DNA from: Thioalkalivibrio thiocyanodenitrificans ARhD 1 | GTDB lineage: Bacteria; Pseudomonadota; Gammaproteobacteria; Ectothiorhodospirales; Ectothiorhodospiraceae | Direction: 5' to 3' | Length of the DNA: 64,000 bases | NCBI RefSeq assembly: GCF_000378965.1 | Contig: NZ_KB900536.1 | Span: 1,189,583 to 1,253,582 of the forward strand | In this document: piece by piece, positions 32,226 through 41,402 of the stretch | Numbering within the stretch: the stretch's first letter is position 1 | Layout of the letters: every line of letters starts with the position of its first letter | Notes under the pieces: generated by a model | The model's input: the letters and a program-made list of their open reading frames with translations, nothing else | The model's database searches: none | What the model was told of the DNA's origin: nothing | Position numbers and translations under genes: made by a program

Positions 32226-32720
32226 ATGCTGCGTTTCTTCCTCGTATTCCTCGTCCTGCAGGGCGTACTGTTCACCGTGGAGCTTCTGCGGCCCGTGCAG
32301 CGGGCGGTGATTGTTCCCTTTACCGAGTTCCTCGCCCTTCTCTCGGGGTGGCTCATCAAGCTCTTCGACAGCCAGGTCGTCACGTATGGTGTCGTGATCC
32401 AGAGCACGGCCAATTCCTTCGGCGTGGAGATCGCGGCGGGCTGCAACGGCGTGGAGGCGACCATCATCCTGGTGGCGGCCATCCTCGCCTTTCCCGCGCC
32501 CTGGAAATACAAGCTGATCGGTATCGCCTCGGGCTTCCTGGCCATCCAGGGGCTGAATCTGGTGCGCATCATCTCGCTGTTCTATCTGGGCCAATGGAAC
32601 ATGACGGCCTTCGAGTGGGCACATCTGTACGTCTGGCAGGCGCTGATCATGCTCGATGCACTGATCGTGTGGCTGGTGTGGATTCGCATGATGCCGGAGC
32701 GTGCCGCCCATGCCCTCTGA
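32226..32720 (+). CDS. xrtH: Exosortase H
   Basis: Multi-pass membrane transpeptidase of the exosortase/archaeosortase superfamily, predicted to cleave IPTLxxWG-CTERM signals. 164 residues, four to five hydrophobic segments. The three catalytic positions are in place: Cys73 in AAGCNGVEA, Arg114 in NLVRI and His133 in WAHLYVW. The short length and the nearby IPTL-CTERM substrate support exosortase H rather than the longer EpsH type. Its end overlaps the next gene by about 11 bp. Confidence 0.93.
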   Translation: MLRFFLVFLVLQGVLFTVELLRPVQRAVIVPFTEFLALLSGWLIKLFDSQVVTYGVVIQSTANSFGVEIAAGCNGVEATIILVAAILAFPAPWKYKLIGIASGFLAIQGLNLVRIISLFYLGQWNMTAFEWAHLYVWQALIMLDALIVWLVWIRMMPERAAHAL

Positions 32721-33285
32721 TCCGTTGCGCGGATTCCTCCTGAGGACACTGGTCTGGCTGCCGATCTGCTTCTTTGCCTGGTACTATCTTGCGAACCTGC
32801 TGATCTGGCCCCTGGTTCCACTGGCTGATCTGGTCCTGGGTGCTGCCCTGCCCGGGGTCCTGGAGGCCGTCCAATTGGGGCCGCGCGAGATCCAGTTCCT
32901 GACGCATCTCGAGGTCACGGCGCCGGACGGCCGCGTCGGCACCATCGCGTTCAGCATCAATCCGCTCATGTACGCCTACAATCTGCCGCTGCTCGCGGCC
33001 CTGATGATCGCGGCCGGCGAGACGCATTTCTCGTGGACCAGACTGCTGATCAGCTACGTTGCGCTGTTGCCGTTCCAGCTCTGGGGCGTGAGCTTCGATT
33101 TCGTCAAGACCGTCACCTTTGACGTCGGACCCGAGGTCTCCGCGCAGATCGGCATCACCGGCTGGGGGCTCGAAGCCGTCGCGCTCGGCTATCAGTTCGG
33201 ATACCTCATGATGCCGGTGATCTCGGCCACGGCGGTCTGGATCCTGCTGAACCGCCGCTTCATAAACTCGCTGCTCGTGCGGTAG
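32710..33285 (+). CDS. Exosortase H-associated membrane protein
   Basis: A 191-residue membrane protein with about four hydrophobic segments and a central soluble loop (LGPREIQFLTHLEVTAPDGRVG). A partner of this kind is regularly encoded directly after exosortase H; its biochemical role is unknown. The ATG at 32710 lies inside xrtH, so the pair is translationally coupled; an in-frame GTG at 32701 is an alternative start. Convergent with dctM. Confidence 0.85.
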   Translation: MPSDPLRGFLLRTLVWLPICFFAWYYLANLLIWPLVPLADLVLGAALPGVLEAVQLGPREIQFLTHLEVTAPDGRVGTIAFSINPLMYAYNLPLLAALMIAAGETHFSWTRLLISYVALLPFQLWGVSFDFVKTVTFDVGPEVSAQIGITGWGLEAVALGYQFGYLMMPVISATAVWILLNRRFINSLLVR

Positions 33286-33341
33286 GGACAGGCCGGTCAG
33301 CCCACCGGATGCGGGCCGCCCCCATGACCCGCCGCCTCGCC

Positions 33342-34649
33342 TCAGTTGATCAGGAACAGGGACAAGCCGGGTACAAACGCGAGCACCAGCGCCACAATGA
33401 GCATGGCCAGCACGAACGGAAAGGCCTTTGCGGCGATTGAGAGCACCGGTTGCCCGGTGATCCCGGAGATGACAAACAGGTTCAGCCCCAGCGGCGGCGT
33501 GATGAATCCGATACCCAGAGAGGTCACCATGAAGATGCAGAAATGGATCGGATGCATGCCGATCTCCTGGGCCAGAGGCAGCATGATCGGGGCCAGGATA
33601 ACGATATTGGGGGTGCTCTCCATGACCAGCCCGGCCAGGATGAACACGCCGAGCATCATCAGGATGATCAGCACCGGATTCTCGGTCAGCGCCGTCACCG
33701 AGGCGATCAGACTCTGGGGCACGTCGTTGATGGCAAGCACCTGCGCGAGCGGCAGTGCCACCGCGATGATCGGCACGATCACTCCGCAGACCTTGGCCGA
33801 GCCCTCCAGCGTGCCCGGGAAATCCTTGAGCCTGAACGTGCCCTGAAACAGACCGATGGCGATGGTGGTCACCACCGCCACTGCGGCGGCCTCGGTGGGC
33901 GTGAAGATCCCCGAATAGATACCGCCGAAGATGATGCCCGGCACGAGCAGCGCATAGCGCCCGTCCCAGATCGTCCATAGCCAGTGCCGGAAATCGAACC
34001 GGCGGCTGACATGCTCATAGCCGTTCAGCCGGTTCATGATGGCGTTGGTGATCATGATGGACGTCATCACCAGCACCCCGGGCACGATGGCGGCGAGGAA
34101 CAGCGTCGAGGTGGAGATGCCGAGCACCATGCCGATGATGATGTAGGCAATGGACGGCGGGATGAGGATGCCGGTGCAGGCCCCCGCGGCAACCAGCGCG
34201 CAGGCATACCCCGGTGCGTAGCCCCGCTCGATCAGACTTTTTATGGTGATACGGCCCACGGCCGCCGCGCCGGCGGCATCGGACCCCGAGACGCAGGCGA
34301 AGAACCCGCAGCCCAGCACGGTGGAGGTTCCGAGCCCGGACCGGGTGCTGCCCATGGTCGCCTCGGCGATCCTCAGCAGCTTCAGTGACAGGCCGGTGCG
34401 CACGAGCACGTCGCCGGTCAGCACGAACAGCGGAATGGCGATCAACGCGAATGCGTCGAGGCCGTGGAACACCGACTCGCCGATGAGTTCCACAGGCAGG
34501 GTCCCGGTAACCACCAGGATGAGAAGCGCCGTGACGCCAAGTGATACCCAGACGGGTACCGCGAGGGCGAACATCACCAGCATCAGCAACAGCGGACCGA
34601 GCACCTCCCAACCCAACTCCGAACTGCCAAACGCCTCCGGTATGTACAT
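33342..34649 (-). CDS. TRAP transporter large permease (DctM type)
   Basis: Transport subunit of a sodium-driven tripartite importer for organic acids. 435 residues, about 12 membrane segments, with the family features GSDAAGAAAVG, LIPPSIAYIIIG and FITPPLGLNLFVISGITG. It is the last gene of dctP-dctQ-dctM, starting 10 bp after dctQ. Substrate cannot be told from sequence alone. Confidence 0.95.
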   Translation of the reverse strand: MYIPEAFGSSELGWEVLGPLLLMLVMFALAVPVWVSLGVTALLILVVTGTLPVELIGESVFHGLDAFALIAIPLFVLTGDVLVRTGLSLKLLRIAEATMGSTRSGLGTSTVLGCGFFACVSGSDAAGAAAVGRITIKSLIERGYAPGYACALVAAGACTGILIPPSIAYIIIGMVLGISTSTLFLAAIVPGVLVMTSIMITNAIMNRLNGYEHVSRRFDFRHWLWTIWDGRYALLVPGIIFGGIYSGIFTPTEAAAVAVVTTIAIGLFQGTFRLKDFPGTLEGSAKVCGVIVPIIAVALPLAQVLAINDVPQSLIASVTALTENPVLIILMMLGVFILAGLVMESTPNIVILAPIMLPLAQEIGMHPIHFCIFMVTSLGIGFITPPLGLNLFVISGITGQPVLSIAAKAFPFVLAMLIVALVLAFVPGLSLFLIN

Positions 34650-34659
34650 GTGAACCGCC

Positions 34660-35175
34660 CTAATCGAAGAGCTGCCGCGTGGGGCGTGGGGGCCGCCCGG
34701 CGCGCAGGTCCGAGATATCGACGATGAGAGACTGAACGACGCGGATCAGCAGCAACCCGAATCCGAACGGCACCGCGAACAGCACCCACGCCCGCAGGAC
34801 CCGGAGGCCGTCGGTCACCGACCCGTACTGGATCGAACTCATGAACGGAGCGATGGAGAGGTAGAGGATCACCGCCGCCAGTACACCCATCAGGATGTCG
34901 CCCATCAGGATGATCGCCGTGCGGACCCGCGGGGGCAGGAAGGTGAGCAGCACATCGATACGGATATGCGCCCTGTCGCGGACGGCCGCCGCCGCCCCGA
35001 TCCACACCAGGTAGATAAAGGCGTAGCGCGCGGTCTCCTCGCCCCAGATGGACGAGAAATCGAGCAGGAAGCGGCGCAGGACCTCGATGAAGATGACCGC
35101 AACGATGTAGATGTAGAAAACCAGGAGCAGCCAGCGTTCGCCATCCCGGTCAATGGTGGCAAGGAATCTTTTCAT
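34660..35175 (-). CDS. TRAP transporter small permease (DctQ type)
   Basis: Four-segment membrane subunit that pairs with DctM. 171 residues; the segments at about 18-38, 50-68, 90-110 and 130-150 with the SSIWGEETARYAFIYLVWIGAA motif are typical. ATG at 35175. It is separated from the solute-binding gene by a strong hairpin. Confidence 0.92.
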   Translation of the reverse strand: MKRFLATIDRDGERWLLLVFYIYIVAVIFIEVLRRFLLDFSSIWGEETARYAFIYLVWIGAAAAVRDRAHIRIDVLLTFLPPRVRTAIILMGDILMGVLAAVILYLSIAPFMSSIQYGSVTDGLRVLRAWVLFAVPFGFGLLLIRVVQSLIVDISDLRAGRPPRPTRQLFD

Positions 35176-35206
35176 TCGGGTTCCGCGGGTTGACGGCCGG
35201 CAGTGA

Positions 35207-35246
35207 CGGGAGGTCGCGGACAGGATTGCCTGTCCGCGACCTCCCG
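35207..35246 (-). terminator. Hairpin between dctP and dctQ
   Basis: A perfect 18-bp stem (35207-35224 with 35229-35246) and a 4-nt loop ATTG, 16 bp after the dctP stop. There is no T-run on the minus strand. Probably a partial terminator or a 3'-end stabiliser that gives more binding protein than permease, as often seen in binding-protein operons. Confidence 0.75.
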
Positions 35247-35262
35247 CGTGATCACCGGGCGA

Positions 35263-36426
35263 TCAGACGTCGTGCACGTAGAACCGGGACCGGGTCTGGG
35301 CCGCTTCACGCATGCGTTCAAAGCTGTCCAGCGAACCCGCAAGCTTCTTCTTGATGTCATCCCACTCTGGACGCTGGGCACCGCAGGCTTCGACCCACTG
35401 GGCGAGCTCGTCTTCAGTGGGCGTATAGAACTGGACACCGGACGCCGCCATCTCCGCCATGGCATAGGCGCGCGAGGCGGGCACCTGCGCCAGGTTCTGC
35501 TGGAAGGTCATCTCGCTGGCGAAATCAATGCCTTCCTGCACATCGGCGGGCAGGCCGCGGAACCACTCCAGGTTGCAGGAGTAAACCTGGGAGTCGGGCA
35601 CCGGCTTGTTGAAGGTGATCCAGGAGAGGATGTCCTTGAAACCGTTGGAATACAGCGCCACCACCGCCGGATCCAGGGCGTCGGCCACGCCCTGCTGGAT
35701 GGCCGACGGCGTCTCCCCCCAGGCCACCGGGGTCGGATTGGCCCCTGCCAGCGTATAGAACTGCTGCAGAATCTCCGAGGCCGGCACGCGGAACTTCACG
35801 CCGCGCAGATCCGAGGGGGTCTTCAGCGGAGCGCTCTGCATACCCTTTCTCGCAGCCACGGTACGCGGATCGAGCACCAGGTAGAGGAGGATCTTGAAGC
35901 CGCGCTCCTCGGCCTTGGTATGCACCACGCTCTTCCAGGCGTCAGACGTTACCAGGTTGACGAACTCCTGGTTATAGCCGCACCAGTAGGGAATGTTGAT
36001 CAGATCCACCTCGGGCGCGAACGGAGAGAAATTCGAGATGGAATGTTGTGCGGCCTGGATGGTGTTGCTCTGGACACCCTGTGCCAGTGCCGATCCCATG
36101 CCCAACTGGCCCGCCGGGGCGAGGCGCACGTAGACATGCCCGTTGGTGGCATTCTGGATGTTTTCCTTGAGATTGAGCTGCATCAGCGGGTACCAGCGGG
36201 TGGCGCCGATGCGGTACTCGGTGGCAAGTGTCATGCGGACCTGCGCGGCACGTTCCCGTTCACGCTCCTCCTGGGCGGTCTGCGCCGCGGCAGGGCTCGC
36301 CAACAGCCCGCCGGCCCCGGCCACCACCGCCGCGGTAAACCCGTATTTGCCGCACAGCTCGAAGAATCGCCGGCGCTCCAGCGACTCCGGTGTATCCTGC
36401 TCAGTACGATTCCTGTTTTTTGTCAT
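35263..36426 (-). CDS. TRAP transporter solute-binding protein (DctP family), Tat-like signal
   Basis: Periplasmic substrate receptor. 387 residues from MTKNRNRTEQDTPESLERRR; the N-terminus RRRFFELCGKYGFTAAVVAGAGG looks like a twin-arginine signal, rather than the Sec signal common in the family. Conserved DctP features: LAPAGQLGMGSALAQGVQ, KTPSDLRGVKFRVPAS and VAWGETPSAIQQGVADALD. First of the three transporter subunits; its start overlaps the end of a small membrane protein gene. Confidence 0.92.
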   Translation of the reverse strand: MTKNRNRTEQDTPESLERRRFFELCGKYGFTAAVVAGAGGLLASPAAAQTAQEERERERAAQVRMTLATEYRIGATRWYPLMQLNLKENIQNATNGHVYVRLAPAGQLGMGSALAQGVQSNTIQAAQHSISNFSPFAPEVDLINIPYWCGYNQEFVNLVTSDAWKSVVHTKAEERGFKILLYLVLDPRTVAARKGMQSAPLKTPSDLRGVKFRVPASEILQQFYTLAGANPTPVAWGETPSAIQQGVADALDPAVVALYSNGFKDILSWITFNKPVPDSQVYSCNLEWFRGLPADVQEGIDFASEMTFQQNLAQVPASRAYAMAEMAASGVQFYTPTEDELAQWVEACGAQRPEWDDIKKKLAGSLDSFERMREAAQTRSRFYVHDV

Positions 36427-36700
36427 GACTACCGTCCTCCTCCAGGGGTTGCGGATCCGGTGGCTTGGCACCGGCCTGCCGTTCCGCCGCAAGCGCGGCG
36501 ATCACGAAAAAGGTGGCTGAGCCGAAAAGAAGCAGAAACTCGGGTACCCGGGCAAGGCGAAGGCCGGGATCCCAGCCGAAGGCGGGCGCGAACCGTCCGT
36601 ACAGGACATTGAGAAGAAACGTCAGGATAGCGAGGAAACTCGCCGTAAGCGCCAGGGCGACGAGCCATGAGCGCGCCCGATAATGTCCGTCGGATCCCAT
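36401..36700 (-). CDS. Small two-segment membrane protein ahead of the TRAP genes
   Basis: About 99 residues (MGSDGHYRARSWLVALALTA...), with two hydrophobic segments (about 12-32 and 53-72) and a hydrophilic Lys/Asp-rich tail. No family recognised. It overlaps the start of the solute-binding gene by 26 bp, implying translational coupling, so it may be a fourth component or regulator of this TRAP system. A start 24 bp further upstream is also possible. Confidence 0.6.
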   Translation of the reverse strand: MGSDGHYRARSWLVALALTASFLAILTFLLNVLYGRFAPAFGWDPGLRLARVPEFLLLFGSATFFVIAALAAERQAGAKPPDPQPLEEDGSHDKKQESY

Positions 36701-37032
36701 CTGGTCTCTACACCACGGGTTCAAACCGGCATCCGTTCACCGGCGCCCGGATGCCGGATCCGCAGGACAAGACGTGGATGCATTTGAACAAGGCCCAAGA
36801 TCGCAATTATTTTAGAATAAGGAATGTTGCGTATCAAAAATGGGGTTGATCTCCATCTTATAGTCGGTATCGGAGACTCGCGCAAGTCATGCGGCGGGAG
36901 ATGATCGAGGACCGGCGCCGGAAGCACGAGGGTCTGCCCCAATGCTGCCAATCCGTCCGTCGGAACGCACCGCCCAACCGGAATCACCCCATCGCGCCGC
37001 CGCCTCAGCCAGGGGCATCCGAGGCGTCCGCA
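36701..37032. other. 332-bp gap, probable TRAP promoter region
   Basis: Between the VTT-family gene and the TRAP operon, both minus. AT-rich bases around 36783-36840 (on plus GCAATTATTTTAGAATAAGG) stand out against the GC-rich surroundings and are a plausible promoter for the TRAP operon. No reading frame there is convincing. Confidence 0.45.
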
Positions 37033-37710
37033 TCAGGGGTTCACGAGCCAGTTCCATACCCGGTGCGTGACAATCCAGGCGCCCACGGCAATCACGGCCG
37101 CAGCCACCATCAATATCGCCGCCTCACCGGCGGTGGGCATGCGCCCCAGCTGCAGCAGGACGTGCGTCGCGGCGACCACCACGACCGTGGGCGGGACAAT
37201 TCCGATGGCCGTGCCAAGAAGAAAGTGCCGGAACCTGATGTGTGTGGTCCCCGCGGCCAAATTGATGATCGTCTGGGAGACAATCGGGACCATGTTGATG
37301 ACGATCATGCTGACGACACCGCGCTTGGCCAGGGATCGGCTCAGCTGTTTCATGCGGATCCCGGACAGCCGCCGAACCGGACGCCGCCCGAGGTAGCGTC
37401 CGATCATGTATCCGATCACCGCCCCCAGGAGGGTGCCCAGGTAGACGACCGCGAAACCCAGCCAGGGTCCCAGTGCGATGACGCCGACAGGCACGAGCAG
37501 CAGCTGCGGGATGGCCAGCTGCTGGCCGACAACGACGCCCGCGAGAATCGCCCAGGGAAGCCACGGCCTGTCCGCGAACCGCCCGGCCATCTCCTGCAGC
37601 CGCGCCGGCTGCCAATTGTCGTCGCTCGCAATCATCCCCCACATCAGGGCCAGCGCCAGCAGCACGATCAGGACTGCCAGCAGAATAACGGCTCGAAGAC
37701 GAACAGACAT
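37033..37710 (-). CDS. VTT-domain (TVP38/TMEM64-like) membrane protein
   Basis: DedA-superfamily type membrane protein of about 225 residues. N-terminal membrane segment, then the VTT domain (LAIPQLLLVPVGVIALGPWLGFAV; GTLLGAVIGYMIGRYLG; INMVPIVSQTIINLAAGTTHIRFRHFLLGTAIGIVPPT). Members are proposed to be lipid scramblases or transporters; the specific role here is unknown. ATG at 37710 follows GAAGGGCGGG; an in-frame TTG at 37728 is less likely. Confidence 0.88.
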   Translation of the reverse strand: MSVRLRAVILLAVLIVLLALALMWGMIASDDNWQPARLQEMAGRFADRPWLPWAILAGVVVGQQLAIPQLLLVPVGVIALGPWLGFAVVYLGTLLGAVIGYMIGRYLGRRPVRRLSGIRMKQLSRSLAKRGVVSMIVINMVPIVSQTIINLAAGTTHIRFRHFLLGTAIGIVPPTVVVVAATHVLLQLGRMPTAGEAAILMVAAAVIAVGAWIVTHRVWNWLVNP

Positions 37711-37842
37711 GGCGAACCCGCCCTTCAATAGCGAGAAGAGATTTCCCTTGCCCTCACCGAACCCCCGGGCACGATGCGGACACCCTCCGTGGATCGCCTG
37801 ATCGGGACGGGGCCAGTGCCCACAGCGGATCCGCGGAACGCC

Positions 37843-38454
37843 TCATTGCCGACACAGCCGGTACCAGTGCTCGTCCGGCCTCATGATCATTTGCAGCACC
37901 TTCGGCAATCGAAAATGAGACGCTTCCACATGAGTGATCTTCCATCCGGGAAACGCGCCCTCGATCTCTTCACGGGTGGCACCGCGGATCAACGGCCTGA
38001 CGCGCCTGGGCCAGACCAGCAGCATCACCGTGGCATCCGGTGCGGCGAGCGCGTCGATCTCACGGCCCATCGCCTGCTGTCGATCCGTATCAAAATCGTG
38101 AAAGGTACCCGTGTCGAGCACCAACCGGAACCCCGCCCCGACACCGGAGGCACGCAACGCGGTGACATCGCCCTCGACGAGCCTCATCTCCACGCCGGCC
38201 TGCCGGATGCGCTCCCGTGCGCGATCCAGGGCCTTTGCAACATTGTCTATTCCGGTTACCTGCCATCCGCGTCTCGCCAACTGGATACCCCATACCCCAC
38301 TCCCGGTACCCAGGTCGAGTGCGGGGCCGAAGGGAGGGGTCCGTCCGCTCTCCTCGCGTTCCATCAGTTCGCAGAATCTGTTGACGAACGCCGGATCGGC
38401 GGCGGCGTCCTCCCACGGGTGGAACCCGACCGAGTAGGCAAACTGGTAGTTCAT
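37843..38454 (-). CDS. Class I SAM-dependent methyltransferase
   Basis: 203 residues with Rossmann-fold motif I ALDLGTGSGVWGIQLARRG, motif II VTGIDNVAKALDRARERI and the post-motif LVLDTGTFHDF. Substrate unknown; small-molecule methylation is most likely from length and layout. It stands apart from its neighbours, with gaps of over 100 bp on both sides. Confidence 0.88.
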   Translation of the reverse strand: MNYQFAYSVGFHPWEDAAADPAFVNRFCELMEREESGRTPPFGPALDLGTGSGVWGIQLARRGWQVTGIDNVAKALDRARERIRQAGVEMRLVEGDVTALRASGVGAGFRLVLDTGTFHDFDTDRQQAMGREIDALAAPDATVMLLVWPRRVRPLIRGATREEIEGAFPGWKITHVEASHFRLPKVLQMIMRPDEHWYRLCRQ

Positions 38455-38761
38455 GGCGACCTCCTGTGCAATTCGTTATCAGGGAATCACACGGTCCACG
38501 AGCACCAACTCGCAGCTCAATCCATAGATTAGATGGAATCCTCGTCACTCGCACCGCCCGGAACGGGCATGCCGCATCACGCATTGCGCACCTGCAGCAT
38601 ACCCCTGCGGACGGCACCCGGAAGCCGGGTGGCGCGGGATCGTCAAGGTCGCAGCAATCCATCGGCGGTGGGGGGGGGTACAACGGTCACGTCACGGAAC
38701 GACAGCGGCCTGCATGCGGATCCGGGCAAGCCGCTGGCTCCAGGTCGAGGAATACTTGGGC
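38455..38761. other. 307-bp gap with a nine-G tract
   Basis: No supported gene. The only feature I see is a homopolymer of nine G at 38670-38678. The gap separates the universal stress protein from the methyltransferase on the minus strand and should contain the promoter of the latter. Confidence 0.45.
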
Positions 38762-39229
38762 TCAGCGAATGACCAGTACCGGGCACTTGGCATGATGCAG
38801 CACACGCTGGGTGGTACTGCCCATCAGGATCTCCTTGACCTGGGAAAGTCCCCGGCGTCCCATGATGATCATGCCGCCCGTGACACCGCCGGCATGATCG
38901 AGAATCGCCTTGGCCGGCTCGCCTGCGATGGTCTTCTCCTCCACCGATACTGATGTCTCGCCGATGGCCTTGCGTGCGGCGTCGAAGGCGGTCTTTGAGT
39001 AGCTGTTGCGCAGCTTCTCGAATCCCTCCGGCGAGAAGTGCTCCAGGTCCTTTCGGCTGGCCCCTTCTCCGGGCCAGCCGAACATGTCGAGCGGCGATTC
39101 CGGAAAGGCAAAGAGCAGGCGCACGGGCACCCCCAGCTTGTCAGCCAGCCGGACAGCGTAGGTGGCGGCGGCATTGGCGTTCCGCGACCCGTCCACGGGC
39201 ACCAGTAGAATATCGGGCAAATCGGTCAT
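38762..39229 (-). CDS. Universal stress protein, UspA family
   Basis: 155 residues. Starts MTDLPDILLVPVDGS and ends with the ATP-binding signature GRRGLSQVKEILMGST followed by VLHHAKCPVLVIR, so it belongs to the nucleotide-binding branch. Role inferred: stress survival. The longer in-frame opening upstream reads through the ABC-2 permease in another frame and is rejected. Confidence 0.94.
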   Translation of the reverse strand: MTDLPDILLVPVDGSRNANAAATYAVRLADKLGVPVRLLFAFPESPLDMFGWPGEGASRKDLEHFSPEGFEKLRNSYSKTAFDAARKAIGETSVSVEEKTIAGEPAKAILDHAGGVTGGMIIMGRRGLSQVKEILMGSTTQRVLHHAKCPVLVIR

Positions 39230-39378
39230 ATCGGTCTCCAGAGTCGGTAAATGACTGTGCATTCCAGCCGGGGCAATCAGTGCAGGGCTGAGTTTAGCCC
39301 ATGACATGCGCTTGAGGGTTGACCCAGCGCATCCTTGTCCCGTTCCGGTGAAGCAAGGCGCGGCGCGCCGATCCCGGT

Positions 39379-40155
39379 TCAACTCTTGAGCCGATACCCC
39401 GTGCGGAAGATCCCCCACACCAGCAGGAGCCCAAGCCCGATCAGGCCGGACACCACGGCAAGACTGATCCCCATGGACACGTCGCCGCTGCCATGGAAAG
39501 TCCAGCGAAATCCGCTGATCACATAGACAACCGGGTTGAACAGGCTTACCGTGCGCCAGGCGCCCGGCAGCATGTCGATGGAGTAGAAGGCACCGCCCAG
39601 GAAGGTGAGTGGCGTGACAATCAGCATGGGCACGAACTGCAGTTCCTCGAAACCCCGGGCCCAGATGCCGATAATGAAGCCCGCCAGGCTGAATGCCACC
39701 GCGACCAGTACCAGGTAGAAGAGCATCCAGCCCGGGTACAGCACCTGGACCGGCATGAACAGACTTGCCGTGAGCAGAATCAGCAGTCCGAGCAGGACCG
39801 ACTTGGTGGCCGCCGCCCCCACGTATGCCAGCACGATCTCCACCGCAGAGACCGGTGCGGAAAGCAGTTCGTAGATGGTCCCGGTGAACTTCGGCATGTG
39901 AATGCCGAAAGATGCATTGTTGAGACTCTCCGTGAACACGGTCAGCATGATCAGACCGGGCACGATGAAGGCTCCGTAGGTCACTCCATCCACCTCGCCC
40001 ATCCGCCCGCCGATCGCGGCGCCGAACACGACGAAGTAAAGCACCGTGGTGATCACGGGGGTGGCGAGGCTCTGCCAAAGCGTACGAGCGAAACGCGTCA
40101 TCTCGAAGCGGTAGATAGCCCGCACGCCATGGATATTGAACTGCGTGGCGTTCAT
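39379..40155 (-). CDS. ABC-2 type exporter permease (YadH-like)
   Basis: 258 residues, six membrane segments, ABC-2 family motifs [22 protein letters not shown] and the [24 protein letters not shown] signature. The start overlaps the ATPase gene end by 4 bp (ATGA), so both make one exporter similar to E. coli YadG/YadH. Substrate unknown. Confidence 0.93.
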   Translation of the reverse strand: MNATQFNIHGVRAIYRFEMTRFARTLWQSLATPVITTVLYFVVFGAAIGGRMGEVDGVTYGAFIVPGLIMLTVFTESLNNASFGIHMPKFTGTIYELLSAPVSAVEIVLAYVGAAATKSVLLGLLILLTASLFMPVQVLYPGWMLFYLVLVAVAFSLAGFIIGIWARGFEELQFVPMLIVTPLTFLGGAFYSIDMLPGAWRTVSLFNPVVYVISGFRWTFHGSGDVSMGISLAVVSGLIGLGLLLVWGIFRTGYRLKS

Positions 40156-41174
40156 TTTCTCTCACTCACCAGATTGACAAAGATCTCCTCAAGGGAACTC
40201 TGCCGTGTATTGAGGTCGCGGAACTCGATGCCCAGTTCACCCATACTGCGCAGCAGGGCCGGGATACAGGCCTGTTCCTCGTCGGCGCCGAACGTAAGCT
40301 CGAGCTCGCTGCCGTCGTTGTTCAGCGTCAGGTCCCAACCGGCCAGCGTCGCGGGAATGCTCGGGAGCGGCGACTGCAGATGCAGGGTCAGCTGCTTCTT
40401 GCCGAGTTTTGCCATCAGGGCCTGTTTGTCCTCCACCAGGATCAGCTTGCCCTTGTGGATCACCCCCACCCGCTCGGCCATCTCCTCGGCCTCTTCAATG
40501 TAGTGCGTGGTGAGAATTACGGTGACACCGGTGTCGCGCAGTCTGCGCACCAGCGCCCACATGTCACGGCGCAGTTCCACATCGACGCCTGCGGTGGGCT
40601 CGTCCAGGAACAGCACGGCCGGCTCGTGGGCCAGCGCCTTGGCGATCAGCACCCGCCGCTTCATGCCGCCGGAGAGCGTCATGATCTCCTCGTTACGCTT
40701 GTCCCACAGGGACAGGTCACGCAGCACCCGCTCCAGGTACGCAGCATCGGGTGCGAGCCCGAAGAGCCCACGGCTGAACCGGACCGTATCCCACACGGTC
40801 TCGAACATGTCCGTGTGCAATTCCTGGGGCACCAGTCCGACCATGGAACGCGTGATGCGATACTCCCGAATGATGTCGTGGCCGCCAACGAGGATACGGC
40901 CCGCGCTAGGATTGACGATGCCGCAGACGATACTGATCAGCGTCGTCTTGCCGGCGCCGTTGGGGCCGAGAAGCGCGAAGATCTCGCCGCGGCGGATCTC
41001 GAGATCGATGCCGCTGAGGGCCCGCAGGCCGGAGCCGTAGATCTTGTCGAGGCCGCGCACCGAGATGACGGGTTGCGTGTCCCCGGCCGATGCCTCCGGC
41101 ACGCGCACGCCCGACAGGGCACCCTGCTCGCTCACCCGATCCTCCTTGCTCCGAAATGCGTCTCGCAATGCCAT
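40152..41174 (-). CDS. ABC-2 type exporter ATPase (YadG-like)
   Basis: About 340 residues: Walker [10 protein letters not shown], signature LSGGMKRR, Walker [14 protein letters not shown]-loop [10 protein letters not shown]-terminal domain of about 90 residues follows. The ATG at 41174 ([10 protein letters not shown]) is chosen; further starts upstream at 41192 and 41222 are in frame, and the ABC core begins only about 35 residues in, so the true start is uncertain. Confidence 0.92.
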   Translation of the reverse strand: MALRDAFRSKEDRVSEQGALSGVRVPEASAGDTQPVISVRGLDKIYGSGLRALSGIDLEIRRGEIFALLGPNGAGKTTLISIVCGIVNPSAGRILVGGHDIIREYRITRSMVGLVPQELHTDMFETVWDTVRFSRGLFGLAPDAAYLERVLRDLSLWDKRNEEIMTLSGGMKRRVLIAKALAHEPAVLFLDEPTAGVDVELRRDMWALVRRLRDTGVTVILTTHYIEEAEEMAERVGVIHKGKLILVEDKQALMAKLGKKQLTLHLQSPLPSIPATLAGWDLTLNNDGSELELTFGADEEQACIPALLRSMGELGIEFRDLNTRQSSLEEIFVNLVSERK

Positions 41175-41234
41175 TGTGTCAGCTTCCGTCATGAAAATCC
41201 GGTACGGCGCCCCGGCACTCAAGGACGTCTTCTA

Positions 41235-41303
41235 TCGCAAGGCCGCGAAGCACGCAAAGAAGAGCCTTCAACGAATACCGTTGCGTGCCTCGCGGCTTTG
41301 CGA
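41235..41303. repeat. Fold-back element G2 (unit CGCAAAG / CGCGAAG)
   Basis: The left arm at 41235-41257 and right arm at 41281-41303 are inverted copies with 21/23 matches and a 23-nt loop. Words: TCGCAA, GGCCGCGAAG, CACGCAAAG. The words match the single-armed element at 52784-52813. It lies in the gap between the YadG-like gene and the efflux outer-membrane gene; no other feature is seen in that gap. Confidence 0.88.
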
Positions 41304-41402
41304 GAGATCTGGCACGGTGTCCGCTCAGACCCGCCCGTGCGAGCACCGAGTTGCCGAGCCGGCGCCGGGGTAACGCACGACACCGCCTGTACCGCAGCGC
41401 TA

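Noticed and set aside
32226-33285. A new sortase system
   Set aside because: The catalytic triad and IPTL substrate match the already described exosortase H; only its neighbourhood is of interest.
38762-40165. A fused frame joining the universal stress protein to sequence upstream
   Set aside because: The upstream part is an off-frame reading of the ABC-2 permease; the UspA fold starts at 39229.
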